Positions 22,781-34,798 of a stretch of 64,000 nt of DNA are shown piece by piece (position 1 is the stretch's first letter; each line of letters starts with the position of its first letter). Made by a program: the position numbers and the translations under genes. Source of the DNA: Adiantum capillus-veneris (taxonomy: Eukaryota; Streptophyta; Polypodiopsida; Polypodiales; Pteridaceae); NCBI GenBank assembly GCA_014529385.2, contig CM043952.1, forward strand, positions 71,119,299 to 71,183,298, given 5' to 3'. The notes below the pieces were generated by a model. The model was not told the origin of the DNA and ran no database searches. It worked only from the letters and a program-made list of their open reading frames with translations.

Positions 22781-24364
22781 TGTCATAATAATCAATATCT
22801 AATTCTCCTAAATGATTTTCTCATATTAAACTAATCATTTAATGTGGGGAAGTTCCAGGGGAGAAAAAGCTAGAATATTGGTTAAGCTAGCAGACCGGCC
22901 ACAATAGGGATCCAAAGGAGGGAAAATAGGGATCCAAAGGGGGGGCCATCTGCAAAAGATCCATGTGCAACAATGGGCTAAAAAGACCCTAAGGTTCAAC
23001 CCATTAAGACTTCCAAAATGCTATGGTTCCAAAATTCAAAGGTTGTGTCCAAAGGTCAACCCTAGGGGAAATTGGATGCTTTGGTGTGAGTAAAAAGTCT
23101 TTGCATATCCCTACATGGGAGGGGGCGAGCCCTTCTTCTAGGGGATGAGAGAGAAAGTCACACACACACACAGGCTCCCTTTACACAAAGGGAATTAGGG
23201 ACACATGTCAGCTCCCTAGCCTAGATGCCCACAAGGTGTGCCCAATTCCTATTGGATGGCCTTAGAGGTGGACCAATGAGAATTAGGCTAGAGTAAATAT
23301 AGTTTAATTAATTTAAAGACACTTAATAAAAGAACCAATGAGAATTAAGTCTCCTAAAAGACTATTGGACAGTCTCCCAAGGGGTCCAATGAGCATTCAG
23401 GAGCCCAATGGCTTGCTTGATTCCTATTGGCTAGGAGGCAAAGGGGTCCAATGAGAGTTTAGTTCAATTATTAAATTACCTAAATCTCTCACAAAAGGGG
23501 AAAGGGGGACACATGTCAGAAGGCTATCACTTATGCTGCTTAATGGTCATTGGCTTGACTTGGGGAGGGCCAATAAGGCTGGAGCAAGAGCAAATAGCAA
23601 GAGGGCTCGCCCAAGAGAGAGAGGGGGCTGATTTTTGCAAGGAATTATCACACACACACTCACACAATATCATGTGTGAAGAGAGAGAAGACTATCTCTT
23701 CCCAAGCTTTAATGGAGAGCTCATCACCTACTCCAAGCTTGTGAGATAGAAGCCTACATCGACACACTCTTGGCTTGTGGATGCAAATCCAACCAAGAGC
23801 CAAGCTTCAATGCATGCTCATCTCCTCTACCAAGCTAATTACTAAGCTAAATCTATGCTAATATGAGTGATTATGTGAGGAGATGTACATCTTTCTCGTA
23901 AGATACTCCTTCTTCCTCTCAATCTACTCTCATACCCTGCCAGCTCTCACCATCTTCGAAGGTGTGTGAGGTCTTGGGTCTGAGAACGGGGATAATTAAA
24001 GTTGTGTTTACTAAGTGTTTTGCTTAGTGCATGAAGATTTCATCTTCATTGCACTAGCTAGTCTTGAAGGAACACAAAGAATTGTATTGTACAATGTCTC
24101 TTTTGATGGGAGAAACCATAATAAAAAGCCTTTTGGAGGGGGGACCGGCTCCATGCAAATCTGGTCCTCAACTGTTGTCAATAGCTTAATTTCTCTCTCT
24201 TTTGAAAGTATTGTTGATGCTATCTAACTAGGTGTTATGTTTATTGTTGCTCTCTCCACCCAAGCACTCTTGTAATTCTCATTAGAAATCTATGCTAATG
24301 AAATGCCCACTATGTTCATGCTAATTTCCGCTACACATAAGTTTTTAGACCATTAAATGTTACA
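22781..24364 (+). mobile_element. 3' LTR of the chromovirus (~1.58 kb)
   Basis: It starts with TGTCATAATAATC immediately after a purine-rich tract and probably ends with ...GTTACA at 24,364. The sequence CCTGGTACTGACAGC follows directly, weakly resembling an initiator-Met primer-binding site; if real, a further internal region was once joined in tandem. The right boundary is inferred because no second LTR is present. No gene is seen inside. Confidence 0.55.
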
Positions 24365-24930
24365 CCTGGTACTGACAGCTTCTCTTTGGCTCTTATCCAA
24401 GCACCCTTCCCCCAAGCTCCTCCACTTTCAACTATGGAAAGCTTTTCCTCCTTCTTTGAGGACGTCGACCTATAAGTGCCCGCTCCTCTTTCTCCCTTTT
24501 TCCATTGGATGCGCTTCCCCTTGCTCTGCAGCTCGTCTCCCTCTTGACTTGGATGCTAACAGTACATGAGTCACCCCTTTCCCCTGAGATGGTGACCCGA
24601 TTGAGCATGGCGACCTCTACGAGCTGCACCTCCTGATGGACTCGAGAACCAGCTCTGCCGAAGATCATGATCAAGACGAGCCCTGATCTCTCATTCTCTC
24701 TCTTCCTGTAGCACCCAGCCTTGCCCCCTGTGCTACCACTTTCTGTCATGCACCAGCCCTTCCTACCCTCATGGCGCCTTCTATAGCCCTGCTCCTTTGC
24801 GGTTCCTTGGTGCTATGGTGCTCCTCCTTGATTGATCTCCTCCAGCTTGACCGGGGAGTTCTTGGAGACTCTGGCTAATAAAAATTTGAGATTCATCAAC
24901 GTATACAGATGCCCATGGGGTGCAAGTTTT
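24365..24930. other. unassigned stretch before a gag relic
   Basis: No supported gene is seen. It may be the leader of the gag-protease relic that follows. Confidence 0.3.
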
Positions 24931-25172
24931 GATGGTAGATAAGTACGGATGTGAGTGAAAACTTGTAAATCCAATTGACCTAGAACAATATACATACAAG
25001 GGTACTCCAATATCAACTTACTTTTATCCAAAAATGATGCCACAATACACATTAGAGAGGATTCCACCGGGATTTTCTCCAAGAATAGAAGAGAGGACGA
25101 GATACGTCTTTCCAAGAGACCACAAATTGGTTAGATTGGTGACTGAAGCACAAAAATTTTGGACCATGTCAA

Positions 25173-25775
25173 GTGGCTCAATGTGTCAGAACAATGTACA
25201 ATAAGTCAGGGGATCCATATGCTCATGTCTCTCTCTTCAAACAAGTTTTGAGGGTTGAACAGATTAAAGATGTCCATACTCAATATGAGAGATTTGGGAT
25301 GACATTGGAAGGAACAACCTTGACTTGGTTCCAACCATTGAATATAGATGATTTTCTCAACATAGCACAACTGTTGCAATAATTTATGGAGGAGTTCTCA
25401 AAAAGGGGAATTAAACATAACACGGTGCCACATATCTATGCTTTCAAACAAAAAAAGAACGAGAGAGTGAAGGAAGCTATGCTTTGCTTCAAATAATACA
25501 TTGAGAGATGTCCTATGAGAGAGCTACCGCAAAATGAGAGGCTACCAGATCTCTTCATAGAGGGCTTGGTGAACAAAACTCTAAAAACGGACCTACATTT
25601 GAAAGGATGCACGTTTGGTCAAGTCACTAGAGAATCTCTATATCTAGTTGACAATTGCAAGGCCTATGGAGAGGTGAGTGAAGATACAAATAACATGACT
25701 AGTAGTGCCTCATCTCCAGAGAGAGAATCAACAACAAAGAGAGATGTTCAAAGTCCTTTGGAAACCAATCATTGA
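25173..25775 (+). pseudogene. Gag capsid-like domain (Retrotrans_gag type), interrupted
   Basis: Two pieces in the same frame (25,173-25,382 and 25,515-25,775) separated by stop codons. Features are DPYAHVSLFKQVLRVEQ, LEGTTLTWFQPL, SKRGIKHNTVPHIYAFKQKKNE and RLPDLFIEGLVNKTLKTDLHLKGC, matching the usual order of the Ty3/gypsy capsid region (tW...L, F...F..., L..f.qk..E.v..y...f, ..F..GL). It would form the particle shell. Confidence 0.7.
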
Positions 25776-26280
25776 TCAAGTGGTCAAGGGGGTGATTAGA
25801 GGAGTTAGTTAAGTCTACAAACAAAACCTAGATGTAGGACAGCCTAATTGAGGAGATGTAATACTTGTGGATGGGATCATCCCACTCCATGGTGTTGCAC
25901 TCAAATAAAGCAGCAACAAATGCTAGGGAAACAACTACTTCTTTAGAATGATGGTAGAGTAGTATTCAACTACACTCAGCCAATGCACGCACCACAACCC
26001 ATGAAAAACCAATACTCCATGGATGCGAATATGCTCATGCTCATAGCCAATTAGGATTATGGTTCAAAGAAAATTCTTACCACGAAAGAACAACCAATGA
26101 CTAGATCATCAGCTATGAAATAAGAAGGTCCATTCTTTGGATGTGGAGTTGACCATTGGACACAAGGTTGTCTAAACAAGGGTTCACAAATAGAACTATT
26201 TAGATTCTATGACGGATGTGGGAGAGACCATCTACTCCAAAACTATGCTAAGAATTCAGACTACAAAGGGAAAGCAGCAA
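25776..26280 (+). pseudogene. nucleocapsid region with three zinc-knuckle-like motifs
   Basis: The same frame continues through several stops. It carries RCNTCGWDHPTPWC, FGCGVDHWTQGC and DGCGRDHLLQNY. The first fits C-x2-C-x3-H-x4-C, one residue shorter than the standard retroviral CCHC. The second and third keep CG.DH but lack one or two cysteines. Zinc knuckles bind element RNA. Confidence 0.6.
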
Positions 26281-26355
26281 TGAATGTTGTAGACGTGATG
26301 CCTTCTTCAAGAAAATATGAGGTAGAACCCACAATTCCTGTAAAGGTGATGACTC

Positions 26356-26651
26356 GAGATCAAGCTCAAGAAGCTGTGAAAAATGCAATCGTTGAGGAGG
26401 AAGCCACATTGCCTGTTCAAAAGAAAATTGAGAACATCTCGGGGAGAACAGGAAGAAAGTCATGGAAAGCTAAAAGGGATAAATGAAAGCGAAGAGGCTG
26501 CAAGAGATCAAGCTCAAGAAGCTGCAAAAAATGCAATCGTTGAGGAGGAAGCCACATTGCCTGTTCAAACAAAAATTGAGAACATCTCGGGGAGAACAGG
26601 AAGAAAATCATGGAAAGCCAAAAGGGATAAATGAAAGCGAAGAGGCTGCAA
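26356..26651 (+). repeat. 148-bp tandem duplication in the gag-protease linker
   Basis: The unit starting GAGATCAAGCTCAAG occurs at 26,356 and 26,504 with few substitutions. It encodes a charged segment (VEEEATLPVQ, IENISGRTGRKSWKAKRDK). The period is not a multiple of three, so the second copy is shifted relative to the first. Confidence 0.9.
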
Positions 26652-26659
26652 GAGAAAGC

Positions 26660-28010
26660 TGCTTTGGAAACTGAACTGCATCAAACCAAAGAACAACTTA
26701 AACACGAGCAAGAGAGAAAGAAAAATGCAAAGGGACCTAAAGAGTCAAAGACTAACTCGGGAGGTTTAGTCTGGTGGACAAAGTCTTTGAACCCTTAGAT
26801 GAAATTTTGAAGACCTATAAAGCTAAAACCCAATCAAACCCAAGAGCATAGATGGTTGACATCTAATCATCGAGGGTATAAAAAAGAGAGGTTGAAAATG
26901 TGCAAGGAGCTCATTCAAACGGCCCAAGCTCTTCATGTTCCAGATGCTTCAAAAATGGAGGTGCTAATCTGCAAAAAAATCCAGGAAATGGAGAGCGATG
27001 GTATTGTAAACAGAGACTAGGAAGGGTCAGGAGTTGAGGCACATTTAGATACAAGGTAAGTAGCCAATACCATAGATGGAATGGGCTCACAAGAATTGTT
27101 GCTAATTCCAGAGGTAGAAGAGCCGTGGCCACAATCCTTAAAAGAATCAATTAGAAACTAAAAAGATGGTAGTGCTACTTTACAGTCAGCACGTATCCCT
27201 GAGATAAACATGGATCACAAATGTTTCCTAGGGGATATAAGATTTTTATATGGGGATGTTGGGTTTGTCGCATCTAAGAGAGAAAACCACACTCTCTACA
27301 AACTTTGCCATCTTTCATATGAGAACTTGAAAAACAATCTGAGGTTAAAATGGTTACTTCTCAATATAAAGCCACACCAAAATTGATGGATACCAAGAGC
27401 TTGCATGAATTGATGTCTTCTCCTATACAATGCACACTTTATCTCTTAGACATTTTTATGGTTAATATATGCCATATGTGGCTTTAAATGGCCAACAGAT
27501 GCCTTAATGATGCTAAAAAGGAGTATGGTTGAAGTGAGCATAAATGGGAGATTATGATCTAGAATTATAGTGCTTGAAGTGCTCTACCGACCTGTCTTTA
27601 CGGCTCACCGATTGAAGCTACGGTCAAGAAGTTATGGCAGTTTGAAGTTTAAGTTGATGCAGATCCGCCCTACCGGATTGGGAAAGTGCAGCTGAGGGGA
27701 CATAAATGAAGTGAATGCATGGGCCTAAAGTGCTCACTTTGTGGAGAGCGTCGGTCTTTTCAGATAAAAAATTGGAGCTATGGTTACCAAGATATGATCA
27801 TATTAAATTTCATCGGGGGCCAGTTTTGCACGAGTCTGGTCGCCTTGATTTATGTGCCATCTGGGAATTTTGAGCTTCAACCAGAGAATTTTGGGGAAAT
27901 ATGCTGCACTTGGCAATGTTTGAATTGAGTTGAATGCCCGACGGCTAATCGAGGCATATGCTTTGGAAGTTATGTATGTCAAATGTAATGCGGGACGAAA
28001 GTTGATAAGC
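26660..28010. other. decayed retroelement sequence
   Basis: Only fragments are visible. A lysine/glutamate-rich piece lies at 26,640-26,790 and a Tat-type linker match near 27,370-27,450. From about 27,560 nothing is recognised until the PPR relic. Confidence 0.4.
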
Positions 28011-28014
28011 TTTT

Positions 28015-28345
28015 AGTTCAAAATTGTTGTCTCTTGCAGCACTATTGATTACAAGATGCTCATTACGGCTATGGCAAGGTTTTTGTGGATAATTTTAGCT
28101 GAATGCAAAAGGAAGGCCATTCGTTGAGGTGACCACCTATGCTTGCATCTCGAAGGCAAGTGACACTATCCAAAGAATTGCAGCGGGCAACAAAATTCAC
28201 GATGGTATTGTTAGTCAAGGACTCTTGGAGGAAGATGTCGTGCTTGGCAATGCCTTTATTTGCACTTTGCAAAGTCTTGGTGGACATATATGTTCAATGT
28301 GGTGCCCAAGGGCCCAAAGGGCCGCCTAAAATCCAAGAGTAGTAT
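28015..28345 (+). pseudogene. pentatricopeptide-repeat (PPR) gene fragment
   Basis: Three frames together show PPR phrasing. These are AHYGYGKVFVDNFS then MQKEG, next VTTYACISKASDTIQR-AGNKIHDGIVSQGLLEEDVVLGNAF, then LVDIYVQCGAQGPKG. These correspond to the 'HGYGkeAl.lF..Mq.eG', 'vTya.iLKAc.si....Gk.IHdeIv..GlleKdvvlGnALvdMYaKCGal.kAq' motifs of PLS-class PPR proteins, which bind and process organellar RNA. At least two frameshifts and stops are present. It is the only host-gene-like family recognised with fair certainty. Confidence 0.65.
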
Positions 28346-28743
28346 GGCTGCCCATAGCAAAGAAGAAAAGGGATTTTTAAGTGTGAATGAAGGAAAGAAA
28401 CGAATGGAGAAAGGCGGCACGTAGCGAGGCAGGGCACAGGGAAAGAGGAAGATGATCGCGCAGGCCAAACCAGCACTCCGACGACAACAGGCATGAAGGA
28501 GAAAATGCAAATCTCCCCACGACGCTCTATTTTGGCCCTACTCTCGCTATGTTTGGTGCTATTGCAAATTCCACTGCCATGTCATAGGACGCGCTCCCAT
28601 GCCACATCAATCAACGGCGCCATGATTTCGTGGGAGGGGCTTATCTTATAATAATTGGAGGCCATAACGAGGGGAAGGAAAACAACGAGCAAGGCAAGAA
28701 CGAGGGCTAGCAAGGAAAAGAGGGAAGGAAGAACCACAGCGGG

Positions 28744-28793
<50 letters not shown>

Positions 28794-28917
28794 GAGAGGC
28801 AAAGCAAAGGGCTCTCTCTCGCTCTCGTGTTGAGCAGGAAAACGAAGTCACTCTCTCTCTCTCATGCTTGAGAACCAAAGCAAAGCAAGTAGGGCTCTTG
28901 TGTTGAAGAGAAAAAAA

Positions 28918-28953
<36 letters not shown>

Positions 28954-29640
28954 CTTGAGAACCAAAGCAAAGCAAGTAGGGCTCTCGAGTTGAAGAAGAA
29001 AGCAGGGAAGTCTCTCTTGCTCTCGTGTTGAAGAGGAAAACGAAGCCTCTCTCTCTCTCAAGCCACGGAAAAAGCTGGATATCAAGTTCTAATTGCAAGC
29101 AAAAGCGGGATATCAATCCTCTTGGTCGAATTTGTGAGGATTAAGCTCCATAAGCTCGAGATTTTCCATGGTAGTGCTGCTAACAGCAGGGATTTTGATC
29201 TAGAAGTATGCAAAGGAGTAGTAAGTTATGAAGGAGAGAGGATAATCTCTCTCTACTATATTTGGGAGATACAAGGACATCAAGCAAGAATTTTACCAGA
29301 TACTTACGTCTCAATCAGCTTATAAAGGCTCTAATGGCAGATATAAGTAGAAATTTTACAGTCTTGGTCTAATTCAAGAGCATTAAACTCTCCTAACTCC
29401 ATCAGTGCCGTTAACAGTAAACATTTGTAATCGAATTTCACTTCAGTTAATTATTAGCAGCTTAAACCATTCCAATTGTCAATTTTTAAGCATTGAAAGT
29501 GTTGTCAGAGTCTTTTGCCTTGTGCCATGCAGCTTGTCTCGCTTGTTTTCCATAGCAAGCAACCCAATGCTGACCTAGCTCACCTTGTGAACCCATTATG
29601 CCCTGACAACCTGGTGAACCTGACGTGAAACCGAGCCGGG
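28346..29640. repeat. CT microsatellites with a ~90-bp imperfect tandem repeat
   Basis: (CT)n tracts lie at 28,747-28,792, 28,852-28,862 and 28,919-28,951. Between them the phrase 'gaaccaaagcaaagcaagtag' followed by 'ggctct.gtgttgaag' repeats with a period of about 90 bp (28,871, 28,961, partial copies at 28,800 and 29,010). From 29,100 to 29,640 the sequence is unique with no supported gene. Confidence 0.7.
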
Positions 29641-30291
29641 GTGGAAAATGTTTGAAGCCTATGTCTACACCGCAAGAGGCAACCATGCAACAAATGATGC
29701 AACATTTTGTAGCATACAAGCAGCAGCAACAAGCTGCCCAACAACAACATAATCTACAAGAGAAAATTTATAAAGCTCGGCAAACTGTTATAGAGAATTT
29801 GCAGTGCTTTGAAGGCTGAGTCACAATTTTGCAATCTTTATGAGCAGTCTATTGCAAATAATGGAAGGATTTCATGTGATTGCAGTATCAAAACTTAGGG
29901 CCCAAATTAAAGAAATTTAGGCAGCTCTAGGACCAAATTGGCAAGACTTCAAGAAGGCGCTGCAAGAGGAATATTTTTTGGAAGATTCTCAGAGGGTGAC
30001 CAGACAAAGTTTTATGGAGTGGGTGCACAAGAAGAGTAAAAATTTATCTGCATGAGAACTGTTACGAGAATTTGAAAAGAAGTTTGATCAGCTGCCATCA
30101 ATAGAGCAACGTTATTTGAAGGATCAAAAGGTGGAATTATTTATTCAAGCTCCCGATCACAAATTTAAAAGAATTTGATGCAATTACTGGAGGACCCAGC
30201 AGGAGAACCGAGGTTGACATTAGATTGGAAAATAGTCTCTCAAGCGGTGAATATGATTGTAAAAGGATAGAAGCGAGTTGACAAGCAGATC

Positions 30292-30774
30292 GTGATCGCG
30301 GTAATAGATGATGCTAAAGAAGAGATTAAAGTGAAATCACCCTCGACAGTACCCAAGGTGGAGGGGCCCATTCTCGATGATTTGGTCAAAGGTATTCAAG
30401 AGATAAATTTAAATTTCAAAACTGTTAAATTTGAAGGGTTAGCTGCAAAATCGTTTACTTTCGAACCTGAGCAGCAACAACCACTAGGTAAAAACTAGGA
30501 TAATCGATGCATGTGGTGCGAGATTGAAGACCATAGATATGTGAAAGAGTGTGATGAGTTTGATGAAGCTTACAAGAAGAATGTGGTTTTTTGGAAAGAC
30601 TGGAGAATTCATCTCAGGGAAACAGAAGAGATGCTCTGCTTAAACTTTGGCAGGGGTAGCATGAAGAAGCTAGTGGAAGAAATACAACATAATGTTGCTC
30701 TTGTGGAAGCAGCTACATATGGGCTACAGGTTTGTGGTAAGGGAGATGATGAAGGTACAGGTGCAAAGGGATAG
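30292..30774 (+). pseudogene. Gag C-terminal part with a zinc-knuckle-like motif
   Basis: Frames 30,292-30,498 and 30,511-30,774 are in the same phase, separated by a TAG. The second starts CMWCEIEDHRYVKECDEF, fitting C-x2-C-x4-H-x4-C, a standard CCHC knuckle, followed by a conserved-looking 'A.KKNVVFWKDWRIHL' segment. RNA binding is inferred. Confidence 0.6.
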
Positions 30775-30837
30775 CTTTGGGTGTATGCTTTAAAGACATC
30801 AGAAGTAGGTAAGGTAACTTATGGGAAGTTATAACAT

Positions 30838-31260
30838 GTGGGGAATTCAATTTGTGAAACTATTGGGTGGACCGATCCAATAGATTCTCTTTTAGTATAT
30901 GCATATATTGCTAAAGCTCAAGCGAATGAAGCTATGGTGGAAGAGAAGCAAAAAATGGATGAACAGGTTGCTGGGACGTCAAAAAGGCCAACGAGATCCA
31001 GTAGTAAGAAAGAAGAAGGGCCTGCTCCTAAGCGTGCTCTTGAAGTGATTATGGAGGAGGCTCCGATCAAAAAGCAAGGTAGGCCTAAGGGGCCCTAGTA
31101 TAAACTTAAATCTGATATTGAATTGGCAATAGATCTGAAAAAGGTTTTTGAAGAGCGTATCCTGAATAGAAAAGTGGAGCTCACATTTGGGAATATTCTG
31201 GGGGTTGACAAACGCGAGTTCCATGAGGATATCATCGACATTATAAAAAATGAAGCGATA
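30838..31260 (+). pseudogene. basic Gag-protease linker
   Basis: The segment begins MGNSICETIGWTDPIDSL, continues through a lysine-rich, nuclear-localisation-like stretch (SKRPTRSSSKKEEG, APKRALEV, KKQGRPKGP), then a stop, then YKLKSDIELAIDLKKVFEERIL and VELTFGNILGVDKREF. This last motif is the conserved pre-protease segment seen in some plant Ty3/gypsy elements. Confidence 0.5.
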
Positions 31261-31264
31261 GATA

Positions 31265-32020
31265 TTGAGTGAGCAAGAGCCAGAATCAGTTAAGAGCAAA
31301 GTGGTTCATCACATTGAAGCATTTTTTGATGATTATGAAGAATATTTAACAAATCTTGAAAAAGAAGAGTCAAAGCCTGTGGTGATTTCAAACTCGATAT
31401 TACCCGAGGTAAGAAACATGCATTTTAATGACGGGAAAGATGAAGAAACTATACCCAAGAGACACTTTTCAAGGAATCATTGGGCAAGAGCAACGATTGA
31501 GACATTGGTAAAGCTTGGCGACATTGAGGAGCCGGTCTTAGCCCTTATAGACCATGGTTCAGAAATGAATCTAATGGCAAAGAATTTTCACTAGAAGGGG
31601 AAGTGGCCTATTGATGTGGACCACATGTGGCGGATTCAAGCTGCCAACATGCTTCCAGGCTATCTTTACGGTGCATGTGCAAATGTCAAGGTAACTATTG
31701 GGGATGTGTGTGATGATCAAAACTTCTTTATACAAGAGCATTCCTCCTACTACCAACTGATTTTGGGATAGCCCTACATTATGACTATACGGATGGAAAC
31801 TAAGGTGCTAGATGATGGCTTGGCCTATGCTAGGGTTCAGAGCCAAGACGGTAAGAGAGTGGTTCAATTTTTAAATGTATGTGTTGACCATGCCAACAAC
31901 AAAGACAATTTACGTGATTGTCCAATGCCAAAGATACCTAAAGAGTTCAAAGAAAAAAGATTTGCTCAAGAGTTTCTTGGGGTGACACACTATAAAGCGG
32001 GACTATGGTGGTACAAGTGA
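31265..32020 (+). pseudogene. retropepsin (aspartic protease) with DHG active site
   Basis: The frame HWARATIETLVKLGDIEEPVLALIDHGSEMNLM has catalytic Asp in D-H-G-S in place of the usual D-T/S-G. It is followed by WPIDVDHMWRIQAAN, YLYGACANVKVTIGDV, FFIQE and LILG-stop-PYIM. The stop within the ILGxP block (TAG at about 31,769) and another after the active site (about 31,592) make it non-functional unless read through. It would process the element polyprotein. Confidence 0.7.
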
Positions 32021-32030
32021 GGAGAAGTTC

Positions 32031-32465
32031 TTGCAAAGAGAAACCTTCTCTTCAGGATTTTTGGGATTGACATCTGAGGGTTCAGTATCTTATAGAAAAT
32101 TTAATGAGTTACCTAAATGGGAGAAACAATATGTATCAAGTATTCAAAGTGAATTGCAGGGATGTGATGTGCTGGAACCAGATGATGTGATTTCAAGAAT
32201 CTTCAAAGAGGTTTCTTATGTTGACACTATGTTAGAACTTGAGGATATCAAGAAAGACAAGTTAGAAAGTGGAACTGAAGTTGTTAAAGTGCACTCAATG
32301 GACATGTATGAAGAGCTAGACATATACGAGGCACTTATGCATAATGAGGATGACTTGGGTAAAGCAGTTGAAGCACATGTAGAGCCAAAGTACAAGGCAA
32401 TTGCAAAGAAAGTGAGACAAATGGCTACACCTCTACCAGAAGGTACTACAAATTTGGCCATTTAG
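32031..32465 (+). pseudogene. protease-RT linker
   Basis: A 144-codon frame, acidic in the middle, ending in YKAIAKKVRQMATPLPEGTTNLA. In related elements a comparable 'YK.VakKvrPvatqLP' segment lies just before RT. Here RT is absent, so the element was truncated at this point. Confidence 0.5.
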
Positions 32466-33900
32466 GCTTCAATAAAAACTATGACTTATGGATTGGGTAT
32501 TAAGATGATCTCCATGATCCGGGCTCCGTTTGACATGACAAGAGACTACTTTTTTCACATACGTACATGGAACAACAAAATATAAAAGTGTCCATGGGCA
32601 TCACGTGACTGTAATACACTTGAACATGGAAGAGTCTAAGAGTAGAGCAAGATCGCATGAATGACAAGTAGAAGAGCTACAAATCATGCATGGAAATCCA
32701 ACCAGCACCCTGTAAATCCATATCCATGTGCATACTAGCTACAGATCATGCATACCCTAGAAATTAAATCAAGTCAAGACATGAGAAAGTACCAAAACCG
32801 CTATTGATGGGACTCATGACAACCTAGTTCTTGGCTGTGTTACCAAGAGGCACTCCATTTCAATGAAGGCCACATAGAAAGACATGGTTTGGCTCCCTTG
32901 AGTTTGGAGATGATCTCCACATGATCATGATGCCACATACCTACACCAAAGTATGTGGTGCCCAGGTCAATGCCAATAGCCGGACCTTCCTTTGCCGTAG
33001 CTAACTTTGAGGGATGTTAACTAATACAACATGAGAGGTCTGGTTTGAACATTTTACTTGGTAAGCAAAGGTGCTTTTCTCAAATAATCACACAACCTTA
33101 ATCCACTTGGCTCAATCTAGAGCATCAAATAAAAAAATTAATCTAGAGTCTTATAGCACTGCCCCAAGTAAAAAAAGCACTGCCATCAACCCTGGTCTCG
33201 TTGAAAAAGGAGAATAACCTGATCTTTTCCCTTTTGCAAGGTCTTGTATCATCTTCATAGGAGATCTCATGGCGACTTAGGGACTTTCATGGTGGAGCAA
33301 AGGCTCAGTTGAATCCTATATTCACAAGCGGCTCTTGCGGTTATGGGATGTGAGGTGGCTGGGTCAACCTAAGTATAGTGTGCAACAACGATGTGTTGTA
33401 GATTTTGTGTTTCTAAGTTACAGCCTGGAGAAGTTAATGCCTATCTCTCTATCAAGGGACAAGTTTTTAGACAATCTAGATGAGACTTACCCACGGTGCC
33501 AGGTAGATCCAAGCTATTGTTTCACCCCTACATCCATGCCATGTTTGTCTGATGTCTCTCCACATGATCTAGCTACCACCCATCAAGAGGCAAGTAGTGC
33601 AACATATGAAAGCCATGTGCTACATATTGTTTGTCGGACATACAAGAAGCACACTCAATTCAACTGCCCCATGTAAGACACACTTGATTATACTGAATGA
33701 TGCCACCCACCTCTATGGGTTCCCCTTTCCAGAAGTCTCAAGTCTGCTAAATGATGCTACCAACGTCCATGGGCTCCCATTACTAGTTGTTGTTGATGGG
33801 CTCTATAGAACCCACCCAAACTTCATCACCTCTGGTAAAACCTCGGTGCGTAGCTGGTCAAAAGGAGATGTTGGATGTGGTGGAGATGCTGCCAAAGTGC
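32466..33900. other. no recognisable gene
   Basis: Degraded sequence with short frames only. The longest plus-strand frame (33,335-33,676, 113 codons) shows no motif I recognise. Confidence 0.4.
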
Positions 33901-33901
33901 T

Positions 33902-34048
33902 CAAAACTACTACACTCTCTCGCCTAATTTCAACAGGTCCCGACACCCATCATCTCTTTGGCAACAACTAAGTTGATCAAAACCACTACACTCTCCCGCC
34001 TAATTTCAACAGGTCCCGACAGCCATCATTACTTTGGCAACAACTACA
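33902..34048. repeat. 77-bp tandem duplication
   Basis: The unit starting CAAAACTACTACACTCTC at 33,902 recurs at 33,979 with several substitutions. Confidence 0.85.
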
Positions 34049-34308
34049 TTTAAAAAAAAAGACAACTTCTAATGATGGAGATATGTAAACTTTACAACTT
34101 AAAAAATAGATCATGGTAGAAACATGCTTCACTAGGTTCTAGTAGGGATTTCAAATTGAGAACACTCACTAAAATAAACCCTACACCATCGATGGGGGAT
34201 ATGATCCAGGCTAGCATTTTTTGGTGAGCACTTTCTAGGAATCAGGTGAACAGATTCCTAAAAAGATTCTCTCTTCCTCCTTGTCGACTCTTTCGTCTTT
34301 TTCATATA

Positions 34309-34544
<236 letters not shown>

Positions 34545-34798
34545 AGGGAGGTTGAGACATAGTCAAAGATATGGAAGCTAAAAAAATTGTTTCAAAAACA
34601 ATAGAGACAAGGGTACTTATAATAGAAAGTTATAGTTTACTGCACTTGCATTACATAGGCAAGAAGCGTTCATCTTTTGGAAGGCCTGATTTTAGGAGTT
34701 GATGTGCTCCCTTTGAGTGGCAAATGAAGATTCACCACGCTTCCTAGTTGCTGCATCATTTCCTCCTCATCCTCCTCTGTGATGAGTCCCATCTTCTT

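Larger units (their letters stand above)
19597..24364 (+). mobile_element. 5'-truncated chromovirus (Ty3/gypsy with chromodomain) and its 3' LTR
   Basis: The element starts abruptly inside pol at the protease/RT boundary (FQDVFIDDIP...LPP.RG.EDHAIELLPG). It runs through RT, RNase H, integrase and a C-terminal chromodomain, then a non-coding stretch, a purine tract (CAAGAGAGAGGTAA, 22,767-22,780) and an LTR starting TGTCATAATAATC at 22,781. Gag, protease and 5' LTR are missing. The loss is at the head-to-head junction with the minus-strand Tat-like element. Confidence 0.85.
24931..27490 (+). mobile_element. Ty3/gypsy gag-protease relic, pol missing
   Basis: Decayed plus-strand coding region. 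A proline-rich N-terminal piece (YPKMMPQYTLERIPPGFSPR, near 25,030) is followed by a capsid-like gag (25,173-25,775), a region with three zinc-knuckle-like motifs (25,870-26,260), a duplicated linker, and a stretch near 27,370-27,450 reading KSLHELMSSPIQCTLYLL. The last piece matches the gag-protease linker of the minus-strand Tat-like element. No RT follows. No LTR pair was recognised. Confidence 0.7.
29640..32465 (+). mobile_element. second gag-protease relic of a Ty3/gypsy element, pol missing
   Basis: In order: a glutamine-rich N-terminus (29,659-29,819), a capsid-like region (about 29,900-30,240: WQDFKKALQEEYFLEDSQRVT, SFMEWVHKKSKNLSA, LREFEKKFDQLPSIEQRYL), a zinc-knuckle-like segment, a basic linker, a retropepsin with the triplet DHG (31,265-32,020), and a pre-RT linker ending YKAIAKKVRQMATPLPEGT. 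Nothing RT-like follows. Many in-frame stops are present. Confidence 0.75.

Noticed and set aside
24432-25115. Minus-strand frames of about 100 codons
   Set aside because: The plus strand reads as gag N-terminal sequence over part of this interval, so they are shadows.
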